Shown here one piece after another: positions 34,131 through 43,040 of a DNA stretch of 64,000 bases. Position numbers and translations under genes: made by a program. The notes under the pieces are model-generated. The model made no database searches. It saw only the letters and a program-made list of their open reading frames with translations, and had not been told where the DNA came from. The stretch's first letter is position 1. Every line of letters starts with the position of its first letter. Source of the stretch: CAZRHR01 sp964578885 (GTDB taxonomy: Bacteria > Bacteroidota > Bacteroidia > CAIKAF01); assembly GCA_964578885.1 (NCBI GenBank), contig CAZOEO010000012.1, forward strand, positions 19,677-83,676, given 5' to 3'.

Positions 34131-36712
34131 AGGCTACGCCATTTTTTAAATGCAGAAAAGGCAGAACCCAGGACCATCAGTATGCAACCTGCCCAAAGCA
34201 AATTAATGCCGGGGAAAATGATGGCCTTCATGATGATAAAATCATCTTTTTCGCCGCCTTTTCGCACGGTAACTCTGGATTCAAAGGTATTGGTTTCTGG
34301 ATAAATACGCGTAAGTTCTACGGTAACGCCATGATGATGACTGGTGTCTGGTGTGGTAAACAATTTGGTGCCTACAATGTCGAACCGGGGTTTTAGCGTA
34401 TCTACATTTCCTTGCAAATCGTGCACGGTATATACGGGATGCACCAATAACGCAGAAGAATCCTCTATAATGGTTTCTACAGGGAACACATTTTGGAAAA
34501 CGAGGTACGAGCGGCTGCTCCAAATGGTATCTCCGCGCTGCGTGGAAAACATTTGGGGAGCTTCGTAGCGAACATCGGTTCTCCCTTGTTTTTTCAACTC
34601 GATGCGTTTCACATCTACATAAGTGACATGGGTAAAGATGTCCCGTGTGAAAAAGTGTTTAGTGCTGGGATCGGCCACATTTCCCATGGTTGGACTCATG
34701 ATCAGCGTGGGATAAAGGGTAAATGCCGGTTCATAGCCGCCTTGGCCATTGGGAGTGAGATAATCGACCTGATATCGCACTTCGTTCCCCATAAGGCTGT
34801 CGCCAACATATACCAGGGCATATTCGTTCATAGGAACGGTATCTCCACGGTACAGCATGATATTTTCATTGTTTTTAAATTCTGGATTTAGAATTTCCAG
34901 AGAAACATAGCGACTGTCATTTTGAGAAACAACGCGTTGATGGCCGGCGGAAATAATAGCTCCCAAAATAACCAGCCCGAAACCTGCATGCGCCATAGCG
35001 GGGCCAATTGTAAGACCTTTTTGGGCAATAAACCGCAAGGCATATTCTAGCGCAGCGGCTATGGTGAAAGACGCAGCCAGGGTAAGTCCAATTAATGCTG
35101 GGGATTGATATCCGGGAACCAGGGCCACGCATAATAACGTGATGGCCAAGGCGGAAAGTATCGGTGTTCCCCAGGTTTTTACGGGTTGCTGTACCGGACG
35201 GCCGCCCCATTGAAGGAAAAAGGCAAGACCCATTAAAACGAGTACAAAAGAGGCTAAAATCCCCTGAACCAAATTGTATTCTGGCACGGTAGAAATGGCC
35301 CAGGACGTACCAATGAGTTTATTGAAAACGGGTTTGGAAGTATCTATGGAAAGGTGAATGGCTGCCACGACTAAAATCAAGGAACCCACAAACATCCAAA
35401 ATTCCCGGCTGGCTAGTGCATCTTCCTGATCCGGTAAATCTTTTAAATGACGATAGGTTTCGCGAATGAACAAATAGAATGAAGCCACGCCAAACAAAGC
35501 CCAAATCCAGCGAACATAGGGATGGAAATCGGAAGCCAGTCCCAACACCAGAATTGCGATGCCAATACCAGCGTATGCCTGCCGAAGTTTCGCGCCGGAA
35601 AGAATGGTATATACAGGAAGGGCAAGGAAAAAGAAAAGGAAAAGTAAAAGTTGGCCCGTCATGCCCAAATCGGTAAAAGCATGCACAGAGGCATCACCCA
35701 ATACACCACTTCGGGTCAAGAAAGTGGAATATAAAACCAGGATAAACGAGAATATCAAAAGTAGAAAAGCCGTTACCACAGTGGTTTTCTTTCGCTTAGG
35801 AATAAGCAAAAGGTGTGCTCCGGCGGTTAGCGTGATCCATGGCACCAAGGATGCATTTTCTACCGGATCCCACGCCCAGAATCCGCCAAAACTTAAGGCT
35901 TCATAGGCCCATGCGCCACCCATGAGAATGCCACCGCCCAAAATGGCGACTCCCAGAAACGCCCATGGTAAAGCCGGACGAATCCAACCGGTAAAATCTC
36001 GTTTTAAAATGCCACCCATGGCGTAGGCAAAAGGCACCACAGTGAGCGCAAATCCTAAAAATAGGGTAGGAGGGTGAATGGTCATCCAGTAATTTTGAAG
36101 GGCGGGATTTAAACCACGTCCATCAATTTTTTGCAAATAATCCGCCATTCGGGTAAAAGGCATGCCGGCCAAATCCGGATGCAGTCGGGTGAGTTCGAAA
36201 GGGAAAAGGCCAATGCGGAAATCCAGTCCTAAATCCGGTAAATAGATGACGCGACCCAATACCATCGAAGAAAGAAAAACCTGTACCACTGCAAGTACAC
36301 CAACCACAGGTGCTTCCCATTTCTTGGCCGAAAAAACCAAAACTGTTCCAAGGCAAACATGCCAAAAAGACCAAATTAGAAAGCTGCCTTCCTGACCTTC
36401 CCAAAATGCAGCAAATACAAAACGCGGCGCCAGGTCCGAGCTGGTATGCTGCATTACATAGTAATATTCAAACCAACCTTTTAAAAGAAGGAAGAAAAGA
36501 AGTCCGACAATGGCCACCACCGTAAAGGCGTGGAACAAAAAGCTAAACCGTCCCAGTTTTTGCCAGAATTCGGCTTGGTCGGGAATAGTGAGTCTCGTGC
36601 TTTTTAAATAGGAAAAGGCCGCCAGTAACGCTGAAACAAAAGAAAAGGAAACCAACAGGTTTCCCAAATGATAAGGCCAAAGATGTTCCCCTACATACAC
36701 CACATCATTCAT
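34118..36712 (-). CDS. ccmF: Cytochrome c assembly protein CcmF
   Basis: Membrane haem-handling subunit of the cytochrome c haem lyase (System I). 864 residues, longer than E. coli CcmF. About 15 membrane helices. The tryptophan-rich WWD-type motif is GGFWAWDPVENASLVPW (276-292). A conserved His213 lies in TIHPPTLFLGFA. A large periplasmic beta domain (about 620-830) precedes the last helix. The start overlaps the ccmE stop by one base (TAATG), so the two are translated together. The ccmA, ccmB and ccmC genes are not in the window. Confidence 0.93.
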   Translation of the reverse strand: MNDVVYVGEHLWPYHLGNLLVSFSFVSALLAAFSYLKSTRLTIPDQAEFWQKLGRFSFLFHAFTVVAIVGLLFFLLLKGWFEYYYVMQHTSSDLAPRFVFAAFWEGQEGSFLIWSFWHVCLGTVLVFSAKKWEAPVVGVLAVVQVFLSSMVLGRVIYLPDLGLDFRIGLFPFELTRLHPDLAGMPFTRMADYLQKIDGRGLNPALQNYWMTIHPPTLFLGFALTVVPFAYAMGGILKRDFTGWIRPALPWAFLGVAILGGGILMGGAWAYEALSFGGFWAWDPVENASLVPWITLTAGAHLLLIPKRKKTTVVTAFLLLIFSFILVLYSTFLTRSGVLGDASVHAFTDLGMTGQLLLFLFFFLALPVYTILSGAKLRQAYAGIGIAILVLGLASDFHPYVRWIWALFGVASFYLFIRETYRHLKDLPDQEDALASREFWMFVGSLILVVAAIHLSIDTSKPVFNKLIGTSWAISTVPEYNLVQGILASFVLVLMGLAFFLQWGGRPVQQPVKTWGTPILSALAITLLCVALVPGYQSPALIGLTLAASFTIAAALEYALRFIAQKGLTIGPAMAHAGFGLVILGAIISAGHQRVVSQNDSRYVSLEILNPEFKNNENIMLYRGDTVPMNEYALVYVGDSLMGNEVRYQVDYLTPNGQGGYEPAFTLYPTLIMSPTMGNVADPSTKHFFTRDIFTHVTYVDVKRIELKKQGRTDVRYEAPQMFSTQRGDTIWSSRSYLVFQNVFPVETIIEDSSALLVHPVYTVHDLQGNVDTLKPRFDIVGTKLFTTPDTSHHHGVTVELTRIYPETNTFESRVTVRKGGEKDDFIIMKAIIFPGINLLWAGCILMVLGSAFSAFKKWRSLWKP

Positions 36713-37104
36713 TATATCGCTGCTTTTTGGGTTTCCGTTTCATTGTATTTAGATGGACATTTGGTGAGGACTTTGGCCGCCATAAACCTTTGATTTTGAT
36801 ATTTTCCAATCACCACCACTTGTTCACTACGGTCAAAATCCGCCGGCTTGGGGGCATTTAGCCAAACCTCCCGAACGTTTCCATCCCGATCTTTCATATA
36901 AAACGTAAAAAGGTTGGCATTTTGTTCTGGCTGATAAATCATGGGTTTATCCAACGCCAGGGTGCCTGCTACATGAAAGGTTTTGTCCGGAGCAGATTCA
37001 GCTTCCTGAAAGGTGGCATAGGACTCGGAATTTCCTAATGAAACCAAACCGACCACCAGTATTCCGGCGGCTACCAAAAGAAGAAGAAGATGCACACGTT
37101 TCAT
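36712..37104 (-). CDS. ccmE: Cytochrome c maturation protein CcmE (CxxxY variant)
   Basis: Haem chaperone that carries haem covalently to the CcmF lyase. 130 residues: one N-terminal membrane helix (about 5-23), then the OB-fold periplasmic domain. In classical CcmE a His in HxxxY binds haem; here the motif is Cys116-Pro-Ser-Lys-Tyr120 (CPSKY), the cysteine version known from archaeal, Desulfovibrio and other non-classical CcmE proteins. It is 25 bases downstream of the M1 peptidase gene and overlaps ccmF by one base. Confidence 0.92.
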   Translation of the reverse strand: MKRVHLLLLLVAAGILVVGLVSLGNSESYATFQEAESAPDKTFHVAGTLALDKPMIYQPEQNANLFTFYMKDRDGNVREVWLNAPKPADFDRSEQVVVIGKYQNQRFMAAKVLTKCPSKYNETETQKAAI

Positions 37105-37129
37105 GGGCTGCGCTTATTTTTTTACAAAT

Positions 37130-39025
37130 TTAAGGCTTTGTTTTCGCTTTTTCCTCGGCTTTCCAAAGGTTGTCCTGAGGGTCGATGTCCGCCATATGTC
37201 TGCTTGGATCAATTTCGATGTCTGCTACTTGATCCAAACCAAACGCCAAGGGAATTCGATACGAGGTAAATACCCATTCCCATGCAGGCAAAACAGTGGT
37301 CTCTTCCCCTTGAATTTTTTCTTTTTTCCCGCCCCGCATTAATTCCAGTGGAATGTAATAGGCCAGTTTTTTACCACTTTTTAACCGAACCATGAGGTCT
37401 ATCGGCATGGGAAACCCTCCCTTTCTTTCCAGAACAATGGTGGCTTTTCCTTTTTCTTCGCTGGCGGTAACCCGATAGTCAATGGTTTGTAAGGAGTAAA
37501 CAAATTGTTCGTGATACCAATCGAGTTCCAATTGGCTGGTGCGTTCCATGATTCGTAGAAAATCCCAGGGATCCGGATGTTTGAATTTCCATACTTCGAA
37601 ATATCTCAACAAACCGCTGCGCCATGCTTCTTCGCCTACTACATACCGCAATTGGTTCAAATACACCGCACCGGCCACATAGGCAGACAGACTATAATCG
37701 GAATTTCGGTTATACCAATCCGCATGCGTGCTCAAAGGTTGTCTTTGGTCTCTTTTCAACAAAGCAAAATATGCCTGGTAGTTTCCTTTTTGCGCATCTT
37801 TTCCATCGTTTCCTTTAAATACCAAATCCATCATAAGTTCCGTCGCGAAATGGGTGAACCCTTCATCCATCCATGGATATTTTCCTTCGTGCGTAGCTAA
37901 AATGCCATAAAACCAATTGTGAATGGCTTCATGAAATGCAACACTGACCAGTCCGTCTAATGCTCCTCTGGAAGTAATCAGGGTGGCCATGGGATATTCC
38001 ATTCCACCGTCTCCGCCTTCGATGAAACTAAACACCGGATAGGGGTAATGTCCAAAATATTGAGCCATGTTTTGGAAAAAAGGAACCATGTAGGTTTGTA
38101 GCTTTTTCCAGTTTTCTAAATTGTTTTGTGGCTGGTACAAAAAATGAATGACGGGACCGCCTGGCACTTCCAGTTGGTCATGTTGGTAATCTGGGTCGGC
38201 GGCCCAGGCAAAATCATGCACCTTTTCGGCTTTGAATTTCCATACTTGCCGACCTTTCTCCTTAGGAACAAAGTTGGGACTTTTGGAACCATATCCCATG
38301 CCGATTTCTTGTGGATTCTGTAAGACGCCGGTGGCACCCACTACGTATTTGGCGGGAAGATCTAAGGTAACTTCAAAACGTCCGAAATTTCCGTAGAATT
38401 CTCGTCCGATGTAGGGATCTGCATGCCATCCCTGGGCGTCATAAGCGCTCAGTTTCGGATACCATTGGGTCATGGAATAATCAATCCCGTCGGCACTGTT
38501 TCTGCCGCTTCTGCGAATCTGAATGGGAACCTGACTTTGAAAAACCATGTCGATAACGGCCGATTGCCCGGGCAAAATCGGCGTGGGAAGGGAGACTTCC
38601 AGAATGGTCCCAACCACTTTGAAGGGAATGGATTGTCCATTCAACTGAATGGAGGTAACTTTTTGAAAACCAATTTGGTCTTCGGTGAGTGCTGCAATGC
38701 GATTTCCCACCCTTCGATCTGGATCGGGAAGCCATCTGCTTCTAAAATCCATGGCGGAATTTGGCTGAAACGCATTGAAATACAAGTGATAGTATAATGC
38801 AAACAGGGTGTCCGGACTATGGTTGTTCAAGGTCAGTTTTTGCTGGCCGGCCAATTGATGTTTGGCATCGTCCAACCGGACGTGCATGTCATAATTGGTT
38901 TCTATTTGCCAATAATCTGAACGTTGAGCCGAAATCGCTCCAACAAACCATAGGGAAAGAGGGATGGTTTTTAAAAATACCTTGTTAAGGTTGAGCTGAA
39001 GTTTGAGACCTGGCATAGCGGGCAT
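37130..39025 (-). CDS. M1-family zinc metallopeptidase, exported
   Basis: Aminopeptidase N-type enzyme, 631 residues. N-terminal hydrophobic signal (about 14-33, ending AISAQ), so it is exported. The M1 zinc site is HEAIHNW: His365, Glu366 and His369, with the third ligand Glu388 in WMDEGFTH. The substrate-anchor motif GAMEN appears as GGMEYPM, an Asn-to-Tyr change common in the exported M1 proteins of Bacteroidota. Two starts (39025 or ATG at 39016) both lie inside the end of ompH, giving an overlap of 32-41 bases and implying coupling. Sits between ompH and ccmE. Confidence 0.92.
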   Translation of the reverse strand: MPAMPGLKLQLNLNKVFLKTIPLSLWFVGAISAQRSDYWQIETNYDMHVRLDDAKHQLAGQQKLTLNNHSPDTLFALYYHLYFNAFQPNSAMDFRSRWLPDPDRRVGNRIAALTEDQIGFQKVTSIQLNGQSIPFKVVGTILEVSLPTPILPGQSAVIDMVFQSQVPIQIRRSGRNSADGIDYSMTQWYPKLSAYDAQGWHADPYIGREFYGNFGRFEVTLDLPAKYVVGATGVLQNPQEIGMGYGSKSPNFVPKEKGRQVWKFKAEKVHDFAWAADPDYQHDQLEVPGGPVIHFLYQPQNNLENWKKLQTYMVPFFQNMAQYFGHYPYPVFSFIEGGDGGMEYPMATLITSRGALDGLVSVAFHEAIHNWFYGILATHEGKYPWMDEGFTHFATELMMDLVFKGNDGKDAQKGNYQAYFALLKRDQRQPLSTHADWYNRNSDYSLSAYVAGAVYLNQLRYVVGEEAWRSGLLRYFEVWKFKHPDPWDFLRIMERTSQLELDWYHEQFVYSLQTIDYRVTASEEKGKATIVLERKGGFPMPIDLMVRLKSGKKLAYYIPLELMRGGKKEKIQGEETTVLPAWEWVFTSYRIPLAFGLDQVADIEIDPSRHMADIDPQDNLWKAEEKAKTKP

Positions 39026-39593
39026 TGATATGTTCGATGGCTTTCTGGGTGATGTCGCGTCGTGGATTGGCGTACAAAACTCCTGAGGTTTTCTGGGCTG
39101 CTAGGATGAAATCGGCTTGCAAATCTTCCCCAATTTCTGCGAAATAAACATGCAGTGAATCGTAAACCTGACTAATCATTTGGGCCTCTTGCATGGCAGC
39201 CATTTGACTTAGCTCCTGATTGTCCTGCATAAGTTGTCCTTGCATTTGCTGCAATTCTTCTTCGTATTTTCCTCTTTCTCTGGCTGTAAGGGTCGGGACT
39301 TTGCTTTCGTATTCTTTGAGTTTTCTTTCAAATCGAGCTTTGGCATCCATCAGTTTGCTTTCGCGGATGCTATTGTCTGATCTGAATTTTTCATCCAAAT
39401 CCTGCATCATTTGGAAACTGCCAATCACGGAGTCGGCTTGCACATAAAAAACCTGAAGATTTCCGGATGGCGCCGGTAGGGTGTCGTGCGCCTGAACTTT
39501 TTCGCGGCTGCCACCTTTTCCCGTGAAATGAAGAATGTATATTCCTACAAGTCCTGCCGTGAGGACGCCCAAAATGAGCTTTTGTGTGTTCAT
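38985..39593 (-). CDS. OmpH/Skp-family periplasmic chaperone
   Basis: 202 residues. N-terminal hydrophobic segment (about 5-22), then a mostly helical body with a long coiled-coil (about 75-150: KARFERKLKEYESKVPTL ... EEELQQMQGQLMQDNQEL) between two short beta parts. This is the Skp/OmpH layout. The protein would hold unfolded outer membrane proteins in the periplasm. First gene of the ompH-M1-ccmE-ccmF-DUF2520-kdsC run. The uncleaved-looking N-terminus could also make it membrane-anchored. Confidence 0.88.
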   Translation of the reverse strand: MNTQKLILGVLTAGLVGIYILHFTGKGGSREKVQAHDTLPAPSGNLQVFYVQADSVIGSFQMMQDLDEKFRSDNSIRESKLMDAKARFERKLKEYESKVPTLTARERGKYEEELQQMQGQLMQDNQELSQMAAMQEAQMISQVYDSLHVYFAEIGEDLQADFILAAQKTSGVLYANPRRDITQKAIEHINARYARSQTSAQP

Positions 39594-39612
39594 GATTTAC
39601 AATGAATTTGCA

Positions 39613-39620
39613 CAAATATA
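39613..39620 (-). promoter_or_regulatory. -7 promoter element for the ompH-ccm run
   Basis: Minus-strand TATATTTG, exact TAnnTTTG, 19 bases before the ompH ATG. Confidence 0.6.
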
Positions 39621-39721
39621 AGGACGGAAATGAGATGCCCCCAGTTTCCTCCTTTTTTCCGGTGCCTTTTTCGGCATTTTAATGACTTTTGTCTTCCCGG
39701 AATAAAGTCAGGTGGAAGGAT

Positions 39722-41017
39722 TCATTTTTCTCCTTCAGGCTTATTTTCCCAAAATCCCGTTTTCACTGGAATTCCCAATAATTCTTTTCGCAAGAGATTG
39801 AGTGCTGCGGCACTTGATCTTTGGATATTTCCCAGGCGGTCGTTTCCGAAATAGAAGCATTTGCTCCATACTCCCTTGGGTGTGGCACAAGCCATCCAAA
39901 TCATTCCCACTGGTTTTTCTGCCGTTCCACCATCGGGTCCGGCCACACCGCTTGTCGCTAAGGCATAATCCGCTCCGGTTCTTTCCTGAATGCCAAGCGC
40001 CATGGCTTCTACCACTGGCTGGCTCACCGCTCCGTGGGTCTGCAAAAGGTCTTCAGGGACGCCCAACATCATTTTTTTAATGTTGTTGTGATAGGCCACC
40101 ACAGACCCCAAAAATACAGAGGAAATGCCGGGGATTTGCGTCAGCAAATGCGCCAGATAGCCGCCGGTACAACTTTCTGCCGTGGAGAGAGTTTGTTGGC
40201 GTTCTTTCAGAATCTGCCCCACCACAGCCGCTAAACTGGTTTGGTCTTCTCCATAAATCTCTCCAGGAATAAATGGCTGCAAACGATCAATTTCTGCCTG
40301 AATCTGCTGCGCCATGTTCCCATGTTTATCTTCTCCACTGAGCCGAAGCCGAACCTGCCCCACCGAGGGTAAGTAAGCCAGGGAAATGTCTTTCGGTAAA
40401 GTTTTTTCCCAGGGCTCAATCATTTTCATCAAGTAAGATTCTGGTATGCCTTCGGTTAAAAGAGTTCGATGAACTAGTGATCTGCGAGGGAATTTTTCCA
40501 TGATCCAGGGAAAACCACTGGTGGTCATGATTTTCTTCATTTCGTAGGGGACGCCGGGTAAGGAAATGAGGACGCCTTTTTCTGATGGGAAAAGCATGCC
40601 AGGTGCGGTGCCCCATGCATTTTTTAAAGGAATGCAGGAGGCTGGTAAGTCTGCCTGGGCTCGATTTTCTTCCGTGAGTGCGCGATTTCTTTGGGCGAAA
40701 AAATCCCGAATCATGTCTTCGATCTCCGGCACGCGAACCAAATGCGATTGGGTAAACCGGGTGAGTACGGGCTTGGTCAAATCATCGGCTGTAGGGCCCA
40801 GACCGCCTGTAATAATCACAATGGGATATTTTTCGGATAAATGGGCCACTGCATTCAGGATGGCTTCTTCATCGTCTGGAATAGTCAGCATTTCGCCCAC
40901 CGCATAGCCCCGAAGATTGAGTTGCTCGGCCAGCCAGACCGTATTGGTGTTGGTGATTTGGCCGATTAAAATCTCATCGCCAATGGATAAAAGGGCAGCT
41001 TCTAAAGTGACTTGCAT
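39722..41017 (-). CDS. cinA: CinA-family protein (nicotinamide-nucleotide amidase)
   Basis: 431 residues with both CinA domains. The N-terminal MoCF/MogA-like domain (LLSIGDEILIGQITNTNT, IVIITGGLGPTADDLTKPVLT) hydrolyses ADP-ribose-type pyrophosphates in related proteins. The C-terminal domain (LSTAESCTGGYLAHLLTQIPG, YALATSGVAGPDGGTAEKPVG) is the PncC-type NMN deamidase that recycles pyridine nucleotides. Cytoplasmic. No recA or competence gene is adjacent. Monocistronic by position and divergent from moxR. Confidence 0.95.
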   Translation of the reverse strand: MQVTLEAALLSIGDEILIGQITNTNTVWLAEQLNLRGYAVGEMLTIPDDEEAILNAVAHLSEKYPIVIITGGLGPTADDLTKPVLTRFTQSHLVRVPEIEDMIRDFFAQRNRALTEENRAQADLPASCIPLKNAWGTAPGMLFPSEKGVLISLPGVPYEMKKIMTTSGFPWIMEKFPRRSLVHRTLLTEGIPESYLMKMIEPWEKTLPKDISLAYLPSVGQVRLRLSGEDKHGNMAQQIQAEIDRLQPFIPGEIYGEDQTSLAAVVGQILKERQQTLSTAESCTGGYLAHLLTQIPGISSVFLGSVVAYHNNIKKMMLGVPEDLLQTHGAVSQPVVEAMALGIQERTGADYALATSGVAGPDGGTAEKPVGMIWMACATPKGVWSKCFYFGNDRLGNIQRSSAAALNLLRKELLGIPVKTGFWENKPEGEK

Positions 41018-41108
41018 GGGTAAATGGGATAAAACTTTTCAAGTAAGATGCTTAACAAAAATTAACCGGTTCGGTTCAAGCGAAATTCTATTGCGGCATC
41101 AAAAATGA

Positions 41109-41116
41109 TAATTTTG
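41109..41116 (+). promoter_or_regulatory. -7 promoter element for the moxR-bat operon
   Basis: TAATTTTG, exact TAnnTTTG, 29 bases before the moxR ATG at 41146. A TTG lies 15 bases upstream, slightly short of the usual spacing. The box overlaps a GTG codon at 41116 that would otherwise extend the gene. Confidence 0.55.
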
Positions 41117-41145
41117 TGCGAAACCCTTTATTTTTCAGGAAATAC

Positions 41146-42144
41146 ATGGAACAACATCCCGTTGATATAACGGCGCTAAATGCGCGTATTCAGGAAGGTT
41201 CAGCCTTTGTGAAATTGCTGCATATGGAACTGGACAAGGTGATTATTGGGCAAAAACATATGACCGATCGCCTTATGATTGCATTGTTGTCCGATGGGCA
41301 TATTCTCCTGGAGGGTGTTCCGGGATTGGCAAAAACGCTGGCCATCAAAAGTTTATCCAAGGCTATTTCAGCAGATTTCAGCAGAATTCAGTTTACACCC
41401 GATTTGCTACCGGCAGATGTGGTGGGAACCGTTATTTACAACCCTCGTCAGGAACAGTTTTCCGTGAAAAAGGGACCTGTATTTGCTCATTTTGTCCTGG
41501 CCGACGAAATCAACCGGGCACCTGCAAAAGTGCAATCTGCTTTGCTCGAAGCCATGCAGGAAAGACAAGTGACCATCGGAGACCAAACGCACCTTTTGCC
41601 TGCGCCTTTTATGGTTTTGGCCACCCAAAACCCTGTGGAACAAGAAGGTACTTATCCGCTGCCGGAAGCGCAGGTAGACCGCTTTATGCTCAAAGTAAAG
41701 TTGGATTATCCCACCAAGGAAGAAGAGCGTAAAATTATTCAGCTGAACTTATTGGGAGCTTTCCCGGAAATCCGACCTGTAGTTTCGGTTCAGGAAATTC
41801 TGACTGCGCGCAAACTGGTCAAAGAGGTGTACATGGACGAAAGAATCCAACAATACATCGTTGATTTAATTTTTGCCACCCGTGATCCATCTAGCGTAGG
41901 AATGCAGGATCAGGCTAATTTCATTGCATTTGGTGGTTCTCCGAGGGCCAGCATAAGCCTGGCGCAAGCGGCCAAAGCCCACGCATTTTTGCAGCGCAGG
42001 GGATTTGTGATTCCGGAAGACGTACGCGCTGTTTGCCCCGATGTGCTAAGGCACCGTATTGGTTTAACCTTTGAGGCAGAAGCGGAAAATCTCACCACGG
42101 ATCATCTTATCGACCAGTTTTTGAACCATGTAGAAGTTCCTTAA
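41146..42144 (+). CDS. moxR: MoxR-family AAA+ ATPase
   Basis: 332 residues from MEQHPVDIT. MoxR ATPases act as chaperones for von Willebrand proteins, here the Bat proteins downstream. Walker A is EGVPGLAKT, Walker B is LADEINRAPAKVQSALLEAM, sensor I is LATQNPVEQEGTYPLPEAQ, and the C-terminal lid carries sensor II around FGGSPRASISLAQAAKA. No membrane segments. First gene of the bat operon: DUF58 starts 17 bases later. The longer GTG start at 41116 coincides with the promoter box and is rejected. Confidence 0.96.
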   Translation: MEQHPVDITALNARIQEGSAFVKLLHMELDKVIIGQKHMTDRLMIALLSDGHILLEGVPGLAKTLAIKSLSKAISADFSRIQFTPDLLPADVVGTVIYNPRQEQFSVKKGPVFAHFVLADEINRAPAKVQSALLEAMQERQVTIGDQTHLLPAPFMVLATQNPVEQEGTYPLPEAQVDRFMLKVKLDYPTKEEERKIIQLNLLGAFPEIRPVVSVQEILTARKLVKEVYMDERIQQYIVDLIFATRDPSSVGMQDQANFIAFGGSPRASISLAQAAKAHAFLQRRGFVIPEDVRAVCPDVLRHRIGLTFEAEAENLTTDHLIDQFLNHVEVP

Positions 42145-42161
42145 TCCGAACAAGGATCCCA

Positions 42162-43040
42162 ATGGAAGAGGTCAAGGAATTAATCCGCAAAGTTCGAAAC
42201 ATCGAAATAAAAGCCCGGGGACTGACCAAACAGCTGTTCTCGGGACAGTATCACGCCGCTTTTAAGGGTCGGGGTATTTCCTTTGCGGAAGTTCGTGAAT
42301 ATCAGTACGGTGATGATGTGCGATTGATCGACTGGAACGTCACGGCCCGCCAGAACAAACCTTTTATCAAGGTTTTCGATGAGGAACGCGAATTGTCTGT
42401 GATGTTGCTTGTGGATGTAAGCGCCTCTACGTCATTTGGTTCTCACCATGGAAGCCGAAGAGAACTGATTGCTGAAATGTTTGCAGTACTGGCTTTTTCC
42501 GCCCTGCAAAACAATGATAAAGTCGGCATGATTTTATTTTCGGACCATATCGAGGCCTTTGTTCCTCCCAGAAAAGGGAAAGCCCATATTTTACGAATGG
42601 TTCGGGACGTACTTCAGCATGAACCTTCAGGAAAAATGACCGATGTGGCGCAAGCCCTTGATTATCTCGGTAAAGTAATTAAAAGGAGGTGCACTGCTTT
42701 CCTGATTAGCGATCTGGGAAAAGGAGAGTTAGGTAAAAGTTTAAAAATTGTAGGAAGGATGCACGATTTACTGGTACTTCAGGTCGCCGATGCATTGGAA
42801 CGTAAATTACCTAAAGTTGGTCTGGTCTATGTCCAGGACCCTGAAACCGGCGCCACTACCCTGATCGATACCGCCAATGTCAGGGTGAGAAAAGCGTACC
42901 TGACCCAATGGATGGAAAGGCAGGATACCATTCGCAAACAAATGCGGGCCACCGGAACTGACCATGTCCTCATTTTTACCGATACGGGTTACATTCAGCC
43001 CATTCGGCAGTTATTTCACCAAAGAGAATGGAGAAGATGA
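42162..43040 (+). CDS. DUF58 (vWA-like) protein of the bat operon
   Basis: 292 residues, cytoplasmic, no membrane segment. The DUF58 core is REYQYGDDVRLIDWNVTAR, followed by a vWA-like part with a MIDAS-type motif MLLVDVSASTSFG. DUF58 proteins always travel with MoxR and the Bat proteins and probably act as an adaptor or substrate of the ATPase. It overlaps the next gene by 13 bases. Confidence 0.93.
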   Translation: MEEVKELIRKVRNIEIKARGLTKQLFSGQYHAAFKGRGISFAEVREYQYGDDVRLIDWNVTARQNKPFIKVFDEERELSVMLLVDVSASTSFGSHHGSRRELIAEMFAVLAFSALQNNDKVGMILFSDHIEAFVPPRKGKAHILRMVRDVLQHEPSGKMTDVAQALDYLGKVIKRRCTAFLISDLGKGELGKSLKIVGRMHDLLVLQVADALERKLPKVGLVYVQDPETGATTLIDTANVRVRKAYLTQWMERQDTIRKQMRATGTDHVLIFTDTGYIQPIRQLFHQREWRR

